Notes: generated by a model not told the origin, from the sequence alone. A stretch of 64,000 nucleotides of DNA from Luteitalea pratensis (GCF_001618865.1 NZ_CP015136.1:2081001-2145000); one strand, 5' to 3'; numbered from the stretch's first letter, positions 36,732-47,571 are shown. Numbers and translations are program-made.

Positions 36732-37445
36732 ATGGATAGCCGCAGGATCCTTGCATCCGCATCCCTTCTGATGGTGTGTGGAATATCGTTCGTCCACGCG
36801 GGACGCGTCGGCTCCCCTCAGCAGAGCCCAGCTGCGCCAACAGACACCCACCCCGCATTCTCCGAAATCGAGGACGATCCAGCGTTACCGAGAGTGTTGC
36901 TGATTGGTGATTCCATCTCGATCGGCTACACGCTGACTACCCGCGCGTTGCTTCAGGGCAAGGCGAATGTGCATCGCATTCCGGTAAACGGCGGTCCGAC
37001 CATCAACGGTCTTGAGAATGTGGATCAATGGCTCGGCGTTGGCAAATGGCACGTGATCCATTTCAACTGGGGCTTGCACGATGTGAAAGTCATGGACGAT
37101 GGCAAGCATCAAGTCTCGATCGAGAAGTATGAGAAGAACCTGGCGGAACTTGTCGAACGCCTCAAGCGAACCGGCGCCACGCTGATTTGGGCGAGCACGA
37201 CGCCGGTCCCCGATGCGGAGGTCACTCCGCCTCGCAGGAACCGCGACGTCATCGCATACAACCTTGCCGCCAACCGTGTCATGGCGCAGAACGGCATAAC
37301 GATTGACGACCTGTATGCGGTCGCGCTGCCGCGGTTACACGAAATCCAGAGGCCAGCGAACGTGCACTACACAGACGCCGGTTACGAAGTCTTGGCAGCA
37401 CGCGTCGCCGCCAGTGTCCGCGCAGCGCTGGATTCGCCTCATTAG
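36732..37445 (+). CDS. Secreted SGNH/GDSL hydrolase
   Basis: 237 aa from the ATG at 36732 (GAGGAAG upstream). A signal peptide is followed by block I LLIGDSISIGY (catalytic Ser), block II Gly in VNGGPTINGLENV, block III Asn in IHFNWGLHDV, and block V His in NVHYTDAGYEVLA. The usual Asp three residues before that His is not in the normal D-x-x-H position. The family deacetylates or de-esterifies polysaccharides and lipids. Closest by pattern are SGNH esterases found with sulfatases and polysaccharide genes. Confidence 0.85.
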   Translation: MDSRRILASASLLMVCGISFVHAGRVGSPQQSPAAPTDTHPAFSEIEDDPALPRVLLIGDSISIGYTLTTRALLQGKANVHRIPVNGGPTINGLENVDQWLGVGKWHVIHFNWGLHDVKVMDDGKHQVSIEKYEKNLAELVERLKRTGATLIWASTTPVPDAEVTPPRRNRDVIAYNLAANRVMAQNGITIDDLYAVALPRLHEIQRPANVHYTDAGYEVLAARVAASVRAALDSPH

Positions 37446-37661
37446 CCGGAGCAGAAAGGGTTGCTCAGAAGAAATGCCGGAGGCGACGAAGGAATGAGCA
37501 GTGCGATTGATCCGCCTGCGTGGACACCTTCGCAAAGGCGAATCGGTGCTGGCTCGCTCGGATTGGCGGGCCTGGGAGGACCGGACATGACCTGTGGCTC
37601 CCGGTTCGCTCGCTGACAATTCAGAGCGTCCGCGCGCCTCCACCTGTAAGTGAATACTCAC

Positions 37662-38008
37662 GACTGACAATCGACGGACAACGCGGTGGCTGTCGCCAGC
37701 GGAGTGAGCGTGGATCCACTTGCCCAAAGAGCCGGGGGTCGCAGACCCCGAGAATGCATCGAGAGAATGCAATAACCAGCAATAGCGTGTTAGTCGGCGC
37801 TGCATTTCTGGGCCTGGCTTGGATGGACCACCGGCACAAACTGACAAACGACTGACAACGGGAGGTGGCCTCAAGTTGCCTCCAGTGGTCTCCTAACGGA
37901 AGGCGCTTGCCGAGAGCAGCTTGGTCCTGTTCTCGTAAAGCGTTTTACTGCAGGTACTTAGAGTGGTGCGCCCGGCAGGGCTCGAACCTGCGACCCCCGG
38001 CTCAGAAG
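37662..38008 (+). repeat. Attachment-like module lacking right arm (copy 7)
   Basis: First repeat pair 37662-37683; inverted tRNA piece 37730-37744; second pair 37839-37860; tRNA-Arg 3'-half core 37964-38008 (reads on to CTGCGACCCCCGGCTCAGAAG, the best match to the true tRNA among internal copies). Offsets 68, 177 and 302 match copies 3 and 6. Immediately after the core a serine recombinase gene begins in mid-sequence. Confidence 0.88.
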
Positions 38009-39813
38009 TCTCCCGCTTGGCGCGCAACTCGATGGACTGGCATCGGCTGTTCGAAATCTGCGCCTTAACGGAGACCCTGATTGTGGATGAGGACGGCCTC
38101 TACGATCCGGCGCATTTCAATGATCGGTTGTTGCTCGGGCTGAAAGGGACGATGAGCGAAGCCGAGTTGCATGTGCTGCGAGCGCGGCTGCGCCGCGGCA
38201 TCGTCAACAAGGCCCGTCGCGGCGAGCTCGAAGTCCCGCTGCCGGTGGGCTTCGTGTACGACGCCGCCGGGCGTGTGGGTCTCGATCCGGATCGGCAGGT
38301 CCAGGACACCCTCCGCGCGTTCTTCCAGACGTTTCGACGGACGGGCTCGGCGACGGCGACCGTGAAAGCGTTTCGCACGGAGCAGATCCCCTTTCCCCGG
38401 CGTGCGCGCTACGGGCCGCACCAGGGCGAGACGCTGTGGGGCCGGTTGGAGCACTCGCGCGTGCTGTGGGTCCTGCACAATCCCCGCTATGCGGGCGCGT
38501 TCTTCTTCGGGCGCAGCCGGCAACGGCACACCGCCGACGCGCGGCTCGTGTCCGAGCGGCTGCCGCGCGAGGAGTGGACGGCACTCATTCCGAATGCGCC
38601 TGTCGGCTACATTACGTGGGAGGACTTCGAAGAGAATCAGCGCCGGCTGCATGAGAACGCGCAGGCGAATGGGGCCGATCGACGTCGGAGTCCCCCCCGC
38701 GAGGGCCCCGCGCTTCTCCAAGGCCTTGCCGTGTGCGGCATCTGTGGGGATCGGATGACCGTGCGCTATCATCGCCGGCAGGCGACCGCTTGGCCCACCT
38801 ACGTCTGTCAGCGTCGAGGGATCGCGCAGGCCGAACCGATCTGTCAAAGCATCCCGGGCCGCGGGCTGGATCACGCGATCGGACGCGTGCTGCTCGAAAC
38901 CGTCACGCCGCTGACCTTGGAGATCACCCTGACGGTCCAGCAGGAACTCCAGACACGGCTCGACGAGACCGACCGGCTGCATCGCCGCGCCGTCGAACGC
39001 GCGCGCTACGAGGCGGACCTCGCCCGCCGCCGGTACCTGCAGGTCGATCCCGCGAATCGGCTCGTCGCCGACGAATTGGAAGCGCACTGGTACCGCGCGC
39101 TGCAGCAGGTCACCGAGGCACAAGAGATCTATGAACGGCAACGGCAGGCGGATCGCGTGGCCGTCGACGCCGAGGCCCGCGCGCGCATCCTCGCCCTCGC
39201 AACGGACTTCCCGCGGCTCTGGCACGATCCGCACACGCCCGATCGCGAACGGAAACGCATGGTCCGCCTGCTCATGGATGACGTCACGCTGATCAAAGCC
39301 GGCGACGGTTTGACCGCGCACGTCCGCTTTCGTGGGGGCGCCACGACCACGCTCACGCTGGCGAGCGCGCTCAATGCCTGGCAGCTCCGGGAGACCAGCA
39401 CGGAGATCGTCGCTTTGATCGACCACTTCCTCGATCGTTACGCGGACAAGGACATTGCGACAATCCTGAACGCCCGCGGCTACCTGTCAGGCACGGGCCA
39501 GCCGTTTCAGCGTGGCATCGTGAAACACCTCCGCCACAGCCACGGACTCCGCTCCCGATGTGAGCGCCTTCGTGCGCGAGGGATGCTGACCCGCGACGAG
39601 ATCGCTCGACGCTTGCAGGTGTCCGGTGCCACCGTGAAGGTCTGGGGCCAGCACGGCTTGCTGGCGCGCTCCGTCTGCAATGATAAAGGCGAATGGCTGT
39701 ACGAGGCGCCAGGCCCAAACGCCCCCGTCAAAATGCAGGGTCGACGTCTATCTGACCGCAGGTCTGGCCTCGTCCTCTCCGATCAGCCCAATGAGGTGCA
39801 GTATGAAACGTAG
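38009..39813 (+). pseudogene. Large serine recombinase, decapitated at the tRNA core
   Basis: The frame is open through the tRNA core and then reads EVSRLARNSMDWHRLFEICA and LIVDEDGLYDPAHFNDRLLL (end of the resolvase catalytic domain), KGTMSEAELHVLRARL, the recombinase domain (ETLWGRLEHSRVLWVLHNPR with YAGAFFFG), a zinc-ribbon (CGICGDRMTVRYH ... CQRRG) and a coiled-coil, ending normally in NEVQYET. The first 80-100 residues with the catalytic Ser and Arg are missing. Full-length relatives exceed 650 aa; this piece cannot cut DNA. The break coincides exactly with the end of the attachment-like core. Confidence 0.85.
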
Positions 39814-40665
39814 TCCTTGAGATTGGGCGAACGGGGCGGGAGGCGGACGGTTTCGACACCCGCCGCCGCCAACGTGTCAGCAAAGGCCTCGGCGAACCGC
39901 GGGTCGCGGTCATGGAGGAGGAACCGCCTCCCGCGCAACCATCCGTCATCTGGATCCGTTAGCTGGCGACCACACTGCACCACCCACGCGCTATCCGGCT
40001 CGCGGTGGATGCCGGCGATGTCCACCTGACGCGTCGCGAGGTCGATGACGAACAAGACGGCGAAGCGCGTCAGCCCACCGGCGGTCCAGACTTCGACCGA
40101 GAAGAAATCCGCGGCGGCGAGGACCTCCCGATGCCGTCGCAGGAACGCCAGCCAAGTGGTCCGCCGCGTTCGCTCGGGGGCGGGCTCAATTTCGGCACGC
40201 TTCAGAATGGTGGCGATGGTGCCTCGGCTCACATCGTGACCGAGGTTGGCCAGCGCACCCTAGATCCGGGTATAGCAACCACGAGCGGTTCTCCCTCGGC
40301 ATCCGTACCAAGTACTCCCGAATCATCGCGGCAACTGGGGGCCGCCCAGGACCGCGGCGCTGGCCGCCGTCGTACTTCCGAGCGATCAGCGTCCGATGCC
40401 AGGCGAGCAAGGTTTCCGGCGTCACGATGGACCGCATCTCCGCGAGGACGCGTCGACCGAGCGTGTGGGCTTTCGCGGCCAAGCGCACACGCTGATCGTT
40501 GGTGAACCGAAGCCGCCGAGGTCCGAGCTGCTCCCGTAGGACGCGATTCTCCTCTTGCAGATAGTCGATGACATCGCTGGTGCTGGTTGACCCAGCCGGC
40601 CAGCGCGATCAGAAAGATCCGGAGCGGATGCGAGAGCGAACCACGGCGCGCAGCGTATCAGAGCC
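39814..40665 (-). pseudogene. Integrase-core (rve) transposase relic, C-terminally truncated
   Basis: Pieces in several frames: ENRVLREQLGPRRLRFTNDQ, then AEMRSIVTPETLLAWHRTLI, then MSRGTIATILKRAEIEPAP and ADFFSVEVWTAGGLTRFAVL with the first catalytic Asp in FVIDLATRQVDIAG and the second in LHDRDPRFAEAF. It stops after RLPPRSPNL, before the catalytic Glu, exactly where the serine recombinase stop region begins. At least two frameshifts. Confidence 0.7.
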
Positions 40666-40734
40666 GCAGAATCCCGGACGACCCATTCCAGCGGCAGCGC
40701 CGCCACCCTAGCGTGGGTCTCAGCGGCTTCAATC

Positions 40735-41662
40735 GAGTTGTCGGACAGTACGGGGTCTGTCCGCGAAACGCCGAATGCGGCAGCACGCGGTTGTGTTCGT
40801 CGACGTAGAACGCCACCAGCCGACCGACGGTGCTGCTGCTGTCCAGCGAGTGGAGGAAGAGCCATTGATGCTTCAACGAGCGCCACCACGCTTCGATCAT
40901 GGAATTCGAGAACTTGAGCTCCGTGCCGGCCAGTAGCCGGCGCAGAACACCCGTCTCGATCAATGCGTCGACTTGGGCGTTCACGTTCTCGACTCCGGCA
41001 TGCGCCAGCACGACCGGGGTGGTGTCTGACGGCGTCGCAACCCGACTGCCGTCGAGCAGCACGGCCACGCTGTTGATCGGCGCGAACGTGTCCGCGACGC
41101 GCCAGGCGAGGATGCGTCGCGAAAAATTGTCGCTCACGGCATGGAGATAGGCGCGGGTTCCGTCGAGCAAGCGGATGACCGTGGTGTCGATGTGCCACAT
41201 TTCGTTCGCGCGCGTCGTGCGCAGCCCTATCTTGGGCTTCGCCGGATGGACGCGGAGCCGCGGACGGCGCCAGCCGTTCCGCCGGACGAGGCGATACCAC
41301 GTTGAGGGCGAGGCGCAGACCCTGCCGAGCCGCTGCGCGAGGACGGCCAGCGTGCCGGTCGGAACGTGACGGTAGTCGGGCGACGTGACCATGTCCTCGA
41401 TTGCCCGGACTTCGGTGGGCGTCAGTCGAGACGGCGACGTGCGGGGACAGGTGGATCGATCATCGAGCGCACACGCGCGCTGCCGCTGGCGCCAGGCATG
41501 GAACCGCCTGGGCGACACACGGAGGAACCGCAAGATCGCTCGCAACGGGAGATACGCTCGGGCCCGGTCCACGGCGCGCTCGTAAAAGTGCCGAAAGTGC
41601 TGACGGACAGCTGCGGTCGCGAGGTGTTTCGCCGGCTGGCGCACCAGAAGGAGAGCCGGCAT
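40735..41662 (-). pseudogene. IS3-like DDE transposase relic with altered catalytic Asp
   Basis: An open frame of about 310 residues: HTH region AILRFLRVSPRRFHAWRQ, then MWHIDTTVIRLLDGTRAYLH (first Asp), AVSDNFSRRILAWRVAD, VVLAHAGVENVNAQVD and FSNSMIEAWWRSLKHQWLFL (Glu). Relatives have Asp in the third block (A-D-G-G-V-E-N); here it is His, so catalysis should fail. The homology ends at HSAFRGQTP and unrelated sequence follows. The N-terminus is uncertain. Confidence 0.65.
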
Positions 41663-41938
41663 TCATGAGGGCCACCTGCTGTCGGATCATGTGCATATGC
41701 TGATCGCCATCCCGCCGAAGTACGCGGTCGCGCAGTTGGTCGGGTTATCAAGGGAAAGAGCGCGATCCATCTAAGGCGGGTGTACGGGTAGCGGAACGGG
41801 AACTTTGTGGGACAGCACTTCTGGGCGCGCGGGTACTTCGTGTCCACGGTGGGCGCGCCGAGCGAGTGATCCGCGAGTACATCCAGAAGCAGGAACGAGA
41901 GGACGCGCGCCTGGACCAGTTGGAGCTCTGGCGCTAAT
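41660..41938 (+). pseudogene. IS200/IS605-type TnpA (HUH) relic
   Basis: The plus strand, with frame changes and stops, reads HEGHLLSDHVHMLIAIPP (HUH motif H-V-H-M), then KYAVAQ, KGKSAIHL, NFVGQHFWARGYFVSTVG and REYIQKQEREDARLDQLELW before TAA. The catalytic Tyr is in the GYFVST-to-REYIQ region. It is the 3' half of a tyrosine transposase related to REP-associated transposases. Inactive. Confidence 0.7.
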
Positions 41939-42065
41939 CGGCCACCGAGACGGTGGCCCGCAACCGTCGAGGCCGCGTTGGCGACCCCGTCAAGCCACTT
42001 TGAGCGGCTCACAACTGGATGCCCCCGACTCTGCCGGGGATTCGTTACTCAGCGCCCCGCGCAGT

Positions 42066-43058
42066 TCACGGACCGTCGAACTTGAATATGCCGTTGAAGG
42101 CGTCGTAGCGCCAGTCGCTCCACGTCGACACCAGGCCGTTCGCGCCGATCGTCCGCACACGCCAGTCCACACGGCCGTACTTAACGGAGGAACGAAACAA
42201 CTCCTGCCGATGACCGGTGTCTGCCTGAAACACCTTGAAGATTCGCCGCACAGCCGCCTTCGGGCCGGTGTCGGTGTTGTCGCTGTCGGCAAACGTCACC
42301 TGGACGATCTTGGTCACGGGAAACAGCGCATCGGTACGCTCGCTGAAGCGAAAGTTGAATTGATAGAACCCTTCGCAACCGGCCGGCAGGTTGCGCACGC
42401 GCGAGACGGCCATGCCGTAGAAGTGATGGGCAAGGTTCCCGTCCGGCCGTAGAAAGCCCTGGTGCAGCAGGATCGCGCGATCCGGCACCGGCGCTTCCGC
42501 GCACTTGGGATTGGACACGAGCGCGACACCACGCAGCGCGCGGCGCGCCTGCGCCATCGCTTCTTCATTCGGCGCCGGCCGCGACGTCGGGCGAACCGGG
42601 CACCCGTCCCGGCCCGTCTCGGTGAGGTCGCGCGTCGCCTTGCATTTGTCACGGTCGTCGGGAACCAGATCGCCATCCGCATCGCCGGCAAGAAACGCCG
42701 TTCGATACGTAGAATCGCGGCGCGCCAGCCGGAGTTTGGCGCTGCGGTCGCGCACCAGCGCGAGATAGTCCCCGGTAGGCAGCTTCCGCGCGAGGAACAA
42801 CCGCGCCAGCCTGGCGCGATCGAGGTTCACCGCAGCGGCGATGGCCGCAAACCCGGCGTCTTTCACCCCCTTGCACGTCAGCAGCGCCGTGCCGTACGCG
42901 CGATCGATCTGCAGCGGCGTGAGGCCCTTGGCCTTGGCGTCCACGGCGGCCTGTTGTGCCGTGTCATCGCAGGTCGCCTGTGCGCGCGCTGGACCGACAG
43001 CGAGGACAATGAATGCGATCAGTGCCGCCTGCGGCAGTCGTGTCGCTACTGTGGCCAT
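42066..43058 (-). CDS. Secreted protein of unknown function with calcium-binding-like motif
   Basis: 330 aa from the ATG at 43058, overlapping the end of the upstream phospholipase-like gene by 13 bp, so they are co-expressed. A signal peptide (LIAFIVLAVGPARAQ) is followed by a helical region (about 25-100), a DADGDLVPDDRDKC motif like thrombospondin type-3/EF-hand calcium loops, and a beta-rich C-terminal half ending GIFKFDGP. No known family was recognised. It could be a partner or inhibitor of the upstream enzyme. Confidence 0.7.
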   Translation of the reverse strand: MATVATRLPQAALIAFIVLAVGPARAQATCDDTAQQAAVDAKAKGLTPLQIDRAYGTALLTCKGVKDAGFAAIAAAVNLDRARLARLFLARKLPTGDYLALVRDRSAKLRLARRDSTYRTAFLAGDADGDLVPDDRDKCKATRDLTETGRDGCPVRPTSRPAPNEEAMAQARRALRGVALVSNPKCAEAPVPDRAILLHQGFLRPDGNLAHHFYGMAVSRVRNLPAGCEGFYQFNFRFSERTDALFPVTKIVQVTFADSDNTDTGPKAAVRRIFKVFQADTGHRQELFRSSVKYGRVDWRVRTIGANGLVSTWSDWRYDAFNGIFKFDGP

Positions 43059-44671
43059 GGATTGATCTCCGAAGCCGATATCAGGAACGCAATGGTGGCG
43101 CCGATGCCGTCGAGTGCACCCGGGGTGCCGAGCGCCACCGCATCCGACCGATCGCGATAGAAGCCGATCGCCGTGTCTTTCGCGACCAGATAGGTGCTCG
43201 ACATCAGCGGGTTGAACGGCCAGGTCCCGAGACTGACGTGCTGTTTCATTGAACGATCGAAGGTGCGCTGCGCGATCGCGGTCACGAGGTCGCGTACCGG
43301 AACGTCGGTTGAAGAGGCCGGGTGCGCGGTACGCCAATCCAGGATGAACTTCCTCCAGTGCACCGCCACGTCGAGCGCCTCTCGCGCGAACCGCGACTCG
43401 CCGGCTTCCCCCTGGTGGCGGAGCTTCGGCCACAGGTTGTCGTAGGCGTCTTCGTACGGCCGATGGCCCCAGCCGCTCGTCGCCGTCACGTGCATCGGGA
43501 CGGTGGCGTCGCCGATGGCGTGGAGCGGCCAGCCGAGGAACTTGGCGCCGCGTGTGGTGTCTTTCTTGAACTCGCTCCACCCGTACTGCGCCAGGTTGTC
43601 GACCGGGCTGAACGGCACGTGCACCCACGTCGTGATCAGCCAGTCGCCATCGTCGCGCATGTCGGAATCGGGGTGCCCGTCGCCGGCGTTGGCGATCTGG
43701 TAGTGCTGCACCCCGTCGCTGTCGTCGGGATTGACCGAAAGACCTGCGGCGTCGGACACCGCCATCAGCAGGATCTCGAGCGGATCCGGCACACCGCCGA
43801 ACGCCGCCTCGCTGAGCAGCCCCTGGTGATTGTCGAACTCGTTGCTCGCCTGCGGGAACAGGTTGATATGGTGCCAGACGCCCGTCCAGTCGGTGCCGGA
43901 GATGTCCCCGATGCCGGGGATCAGTGCGTCGATTTCGTCGAGCGGGTTGGCTCCGTCGGCCAGGTCACTCGCGCCGCCCGCGCAGCCGCTGCATCCGCCG
44001 AAGATGCAATCGATAAGACAGACGAACGGAATCAGCAGCACGGTCAGACCCTTGTTGATCAGGTCGTTGATTGCATCCTTCAGGAAGCCGAGACCGAGGG
44101 CGTTGGTTGGCCTGATCTCGAGATGCGTGTCGTCCACCGCGTCGTCAGGCCGGCCGGCCCAGAGGCCGAGCACTGTTCCGGAAAAATCGCGCGCCCCGGC
44201 CGGATTGATATCGTCGTAGATGCCGCCCGGCGTGTAGTTGTATGCCACGCCGCAATCGACGGTGTCGGTCAGGTAGGAGGAGGAGACGGCGTGCTGAACC
44301 TTGCCGAGCGTCGTCGTCGACCATCCTTTCGCGACCGTGTTGCTGCCGCCGTCCACCGCCTGAATGCATGTCTCTGGACGCGGGGGGAGGACGGTCGGCA
44401 TTCGACGCAGCCGCGACACGGCAGCCGTCACCGTGCTCACGAACGCGGTCCACTCCGCTGGCGTCACGGCGGCGGGGCGGGTGAAGCGCGGATCTCCTTT
44501 CGCGATGGCCACCATGATCTGAAACGCGAAGTCCGTTATGTGGTCGTGATACGCGTAGTTGTGGGCGCGGAGTTGTGCGGGTGCCGCGAGAAGCATGACG
44601 AGCACGGGAACGAGCGCTCGCCGAAAGAACGGCGGCATCGGCCGCCTGTGCTGTCTGCCATCAGCTTTCAT
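43046..44671 (-). CDS. Secreted zinc-dependent phospholipase C / P1 nuclease-like protein
   Basis: 541 aa. After a signal peptide (VPVLVMLLAAPAQLRA) the mature protein begins HNYAYHDHITDFAFQIM, with His residues placed like the N-terminal zinc ligands of the PLC/P1 fold. The core zinc motif appears late in LGWPLHAIGDATVPMHVTAT, with H-x3-D and a further His. A large insert includes a Cys-rich hydrophobic segment (CLIDCIFGGCSGCAGG). It is longer than typical PLCs, so the insert may be a targeting or activity-control region. Enzyme activity is inferred. Confidence 0.7.
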   Translation of the reverse strand: MKADGRQHRRPMPPFFRRALVPVLVMLLAAPAQLRAHNYAYHDHITDFAFQIMVAIAKGDPRFTRPAAVTPAEWTAFVSTVTAAVSRLRRMPTVLPPRPETCIQAVDGGSNTVAKGWSTTTLGKVQHAVSSSYLTDTVDCGVAYNYTPGGIYDDINPAGARDFSGTVLGLWAGRPDDAVDDTHLEIRPTNALGLGFLKDAINDLINKGLTVLLIPFVCLIDCIFGGCSGCAGGASDLADGANPLDEIDALIPGIGDISGTDWTGVWHHINLFPQASNEFDNHQGLLSEAAFGGVPDPLEILLMAVSDAAGLSVNPDDSDGVQHYQIANAGDGHPDSDMRDDGDWLITTWVHVPFSPVDNLAQYGWSEFKKDTTRGAKFLGWPLHAIGDATVPMHVTATSGWGHRPYEDAYDNLWPKLRHQGEAGESRFAREALDVAVHWRKFILDWRTAHPASSTDVPVRDLVTAIAQRTFDRSMKQHVSLGTWPFNPLMSSTYLVAKDTAIGFYRDRSDAVALGTPGALDGIGATIAFLISASEINPWPQ

Positions 44672-44993
44672 GCGATGCCTCCTTGTGGGGAAAGTCGAGG
44701 CGAGCTGCAGAGGAAGTGGCTTACCCTAGAGTCGAAGCCTCCACATGTCAACGGCAATCTGCGGTCGAGCTGTCCATCGCATCGCGGCTGACGCCCGTGT
44801 TCGGTTCGCCGACGCCCCATCGTTCTACAGAGGAGTGCGCGTACGCGTCCGCACGGACACGACCGCAAGCGGGCACCGCTGATCGGCGCCGTGTCGTCGT
44901 TCGCCAGAACCTCGCGACACCCCGTTTCGCTGCACCATCAAGACAGGGTCGAAAATCAGGTGGAGAGTCCGCGTAGCGTCGGGGTGCATTGGC
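44672..44993. other. Intergenic region
   Basis: About 320 bp with no recognised gene, between the phospholipase-like gene start and the IS110 relic. Confidence 0.4.
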
Positions 44994-46259
44994 TCACGGC
45001 GCTGGCCTGAGGTCGACCCTGTAACCAAGGCTCCGGAGTTCGCGCAGCATCTTGCTGACGCGACGGTGTGCCCGCGCCTTGTTGACCGTCGGGCCACGTT
45101 CCTCGTATGTCACGTTGTCTTGCAGGATCTTCCACCCCAGCCGACAGAGCCGATGCGCAATCGCGCCGATCGCCTGCGCGTGGCCGAGGCGCGTGACGAA
45201 CCGCCGGTAGAGCAGCTCGAAGAGACTGCCCTTGGTCTTCACCGCGGCATGGGCGCTCTGATTGAGCACGCGACGCATTTGGCGGTTGCCGCTCGGGGAG
45301 CGGTGACTGTGGTTGACACGGCGCTCTCATCATGACCAGGACAGGCGCCCACCCAGGAGGCCAGATGCTTAGCGGTCGGAAATGTCGACGCGGTCGGGCC
45401 GACTTCCGCGATGATCTGCTGCGCTGAATCGACACCAAGACCAGGCACGGCCGCGAGTCGCTGCACGGCGTCCTGATGCACGCGCAACAGCGCCGCCAGC
45501 TCCTCGTCAAGTTGCCGCATGTGCGACCCGATCACGTCCAACTCGGCGAGCGTCATCGTGAGCAGCCGTCGGTACACGGGATGGAGATCCGTCGACGCGC
45601 CGAGGGCGTCGCAGAGCTGCTCTGGCGTGGCATGGAGTCGAGCGGTCCCCAATGCGGCAATCGCGGCGGGGTCGGTTTCGCCGGCGGCAATCGCGCGGAG
45701 CATCCGACACGCACTCACGCCGAGCAGATCGGACACCAACATCGACAGCTTGATGTGCGCTTCCTCAAGCAACGCCTCGAGGCGATTCTGCAACTGCACG
45801 CCATTCCGCGTCAGCTGATACTTGCGCCGCGTGACCGTTCGCCAGAGGCGCTGCGTCACGTCTGGCCTCACTCAGGGTCAGCTCGTGCGCCACCAGCCGC
45901 TTGACCAAGCGCTCCGCGTCAGGGAAATCGCGCTTCCGGCCCTGCCGGCCTTGATTGGACTGCGCCTGCGCGAGATGCAGCCCGCCGCTGGTCGGCCCAG
46001 CGTCCGCGCGCGCTCTCCGGGTCGGCTGCCAGGTGCGTTCCAAGGCGCCCCACACCGGACGCCAATACTGGGCGGTCGATTCCATCACGACTTCCTCGAC
46101 CTCACGCTCGACCAACCAGTCCGTCAGGAGACGCAGCTGGCTGGGAGTCGCGCCGAATTGTCGGCGTTCAAAGTCCCAGTCGCCCTCGACCTCCACGTCG
46201 GCAACCGCGACCGCCAGCATCGCCTTGTGCACGTCGATTCCCGCGATTCGATAGGGCAT
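44994..46259 (-). pseudogene. IS110-family transposase (second, different type), multiple frameshifts
   Basis: Three frames in order: IAGIDVHKAMLAVAVADVEV with VVMESTAQYWRPVW (first Asp and Glu of DEDD) and KRDFPDAERLVKRL (last Asp pair); then QLTRNGVQLQNRLEALLEEA, RLAAVPGLGVDSAQQIIAEV and FPTAKHLASWVGACPGHDES; then AHAAVKTKGSLFELLYRRFV. This is a 400-plus-residue IS110-subgroup transposase unlike that at 16.2 kb. At least two frameshifts. Element ends were not identified. Confidence 0.78.
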
Positions 46260-47115
46260 ACGCAGCTCCTGGCGCGAGCGGAGAGCGTGCCTCGATTATC
46301 TGACTCAGGGTCACAGGCTGTCACACGACGACGCCCAGTTATTCGCTCTAGCACGCACGCTCCGGATCATCCAATATGACGGCGTCACTGCCTCCACTGT
46401 CTAGATCGACCTCACCGCTCGCGACAGCCCCATTCTCGCAACCACGGGCGCGATTTTCATCCGATTTCACGAGCGGAAACCGCACGGCGGGACGCGCGGC
46501 TTCCGCTCTGCCTTCCAATATGGAATGACCGGCTCGCTATCGTAACGTTGTCGTGCTGGAAGGCACGCAACACGGTGGACAGCGCGGCTCTCCAGCGTCG
46601 GGTGATGACGGACCGGTCTTGCGCGGTCCTGGCGGAATTGATCGTGCCGGCAACGCCCGGACTCGGGTCCGAGGACCTGATCATCGCAGTCCAAAATCTG
46701 TGCACGGTGCTGTCCGTCATGCGGGGCACGAAAGTCCAGTGGGTCTATCGACAGGACTGGGCCGGCGGCATCGTTCGAACAAGCCATTTCGCTGGCATCA
46801 CAAAAGCCTACTCTCCATTGCAAGCGACGAGAGCTCCCCTGAGACCGGTAGACATCCGCCTGACCAGCCATCAGGTGCGCGCCGGGCCGGCTCTGAGCAT
46901 TTCGCGGGGATTCGGCCCGGCCGCGTGCAAGGTTCTTGCAAGGCCGGCGGGGCTTCGCGGCCGCCTGCGTTTTCAAGCGGCCGCTTGACGCACTGTTACT
47001 GGCCCTGGAAGCCTGGGCCGCCATGTCCAACGCACAGTGCTAGATCCCTTTGCCCCATCCTGTCAAGACGCTCATGCCGACGCGGAAGGAGAATGGTGTT
47101 CTCGTGCACGACGGC
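46260..47115. other. Region without recognisable gene
   Basis: About 850 bp. Moderately long open frames occur on both strands (for example plus 46548-46988), but they look like GC-rich chance readings: no domain, poor starts, conflicting strands. A broken mobile-element remnant cannot be excluded. Confidence 0.35.
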
Positions 47116-47544
47116 TTATAGTGCGCGGCGAAGCAGTACCTGGTCTGGACGGCGGTCCGTGATCAAGCCCAGGCCCGGGACTTTGGTTAGCTCGATAATC
47201 CAGGGCCCAGGAGCAGCGGCTAGCGCCACCGCCGGTGCCGGCAGTGATTCACTCTGAGCGGCCGGAGCGGAGGTGTGGGGTCTACTCATTTTCCTAGCAG
47301 AATCCGCGCGGGTTGCCTGACTAATCGTAGACCCACCTGCATATTTCGGCCGCAGTTTCGAAGCCTGCAGCTTAAGCCCACACGGCACTCGCATCGAAAG
47401 CTCGATCGTCTTGGAACTGTTCTGTTCCGAAAGCGCCGCGGCTGTCGAAACGTACGACGGACGGAGGCGCTCGGCGGCCCGGAGCACACCGTCAGTTTCT
47501 CCGGTTGACTCGAGCGTTTGCACAGAGAGTGAGTCAGGAGCCAC
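47116..47544 (-). CDS. Hypothetical protein
   Basis: 142 aa, no recognised family. It lies 27 bp after the 47572 gene on the same strand, which is the only support. Composition is mixed, with Ala/Pro-rich and basic segments and an end that reads PGPWIIELTKVPGLGLITDR. It could be spurious. Confidence 0.3.
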   Translation of the reverse strand: MAPDSLSVQTLESTGETDGVLRAAERLRPSYVSTAAALSEQNSSKTIELSMRVPCGLKLQASKLRPKYAGGSTISQATRADSARKMSRPHTSAPAAQSESLPAPAVALAAAPGPWIIELTKVPGLGLITDRRPDQVLLRRAL

Positions 47545-47571
47545 GGGAGTGATGGAGCCACTGACTCATTA

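Noticed and set aside
46548-46988. Protein gene of 146 aa
   Set aside because: No recognisable domain, conflicting open frame on the other strand, poor start context.
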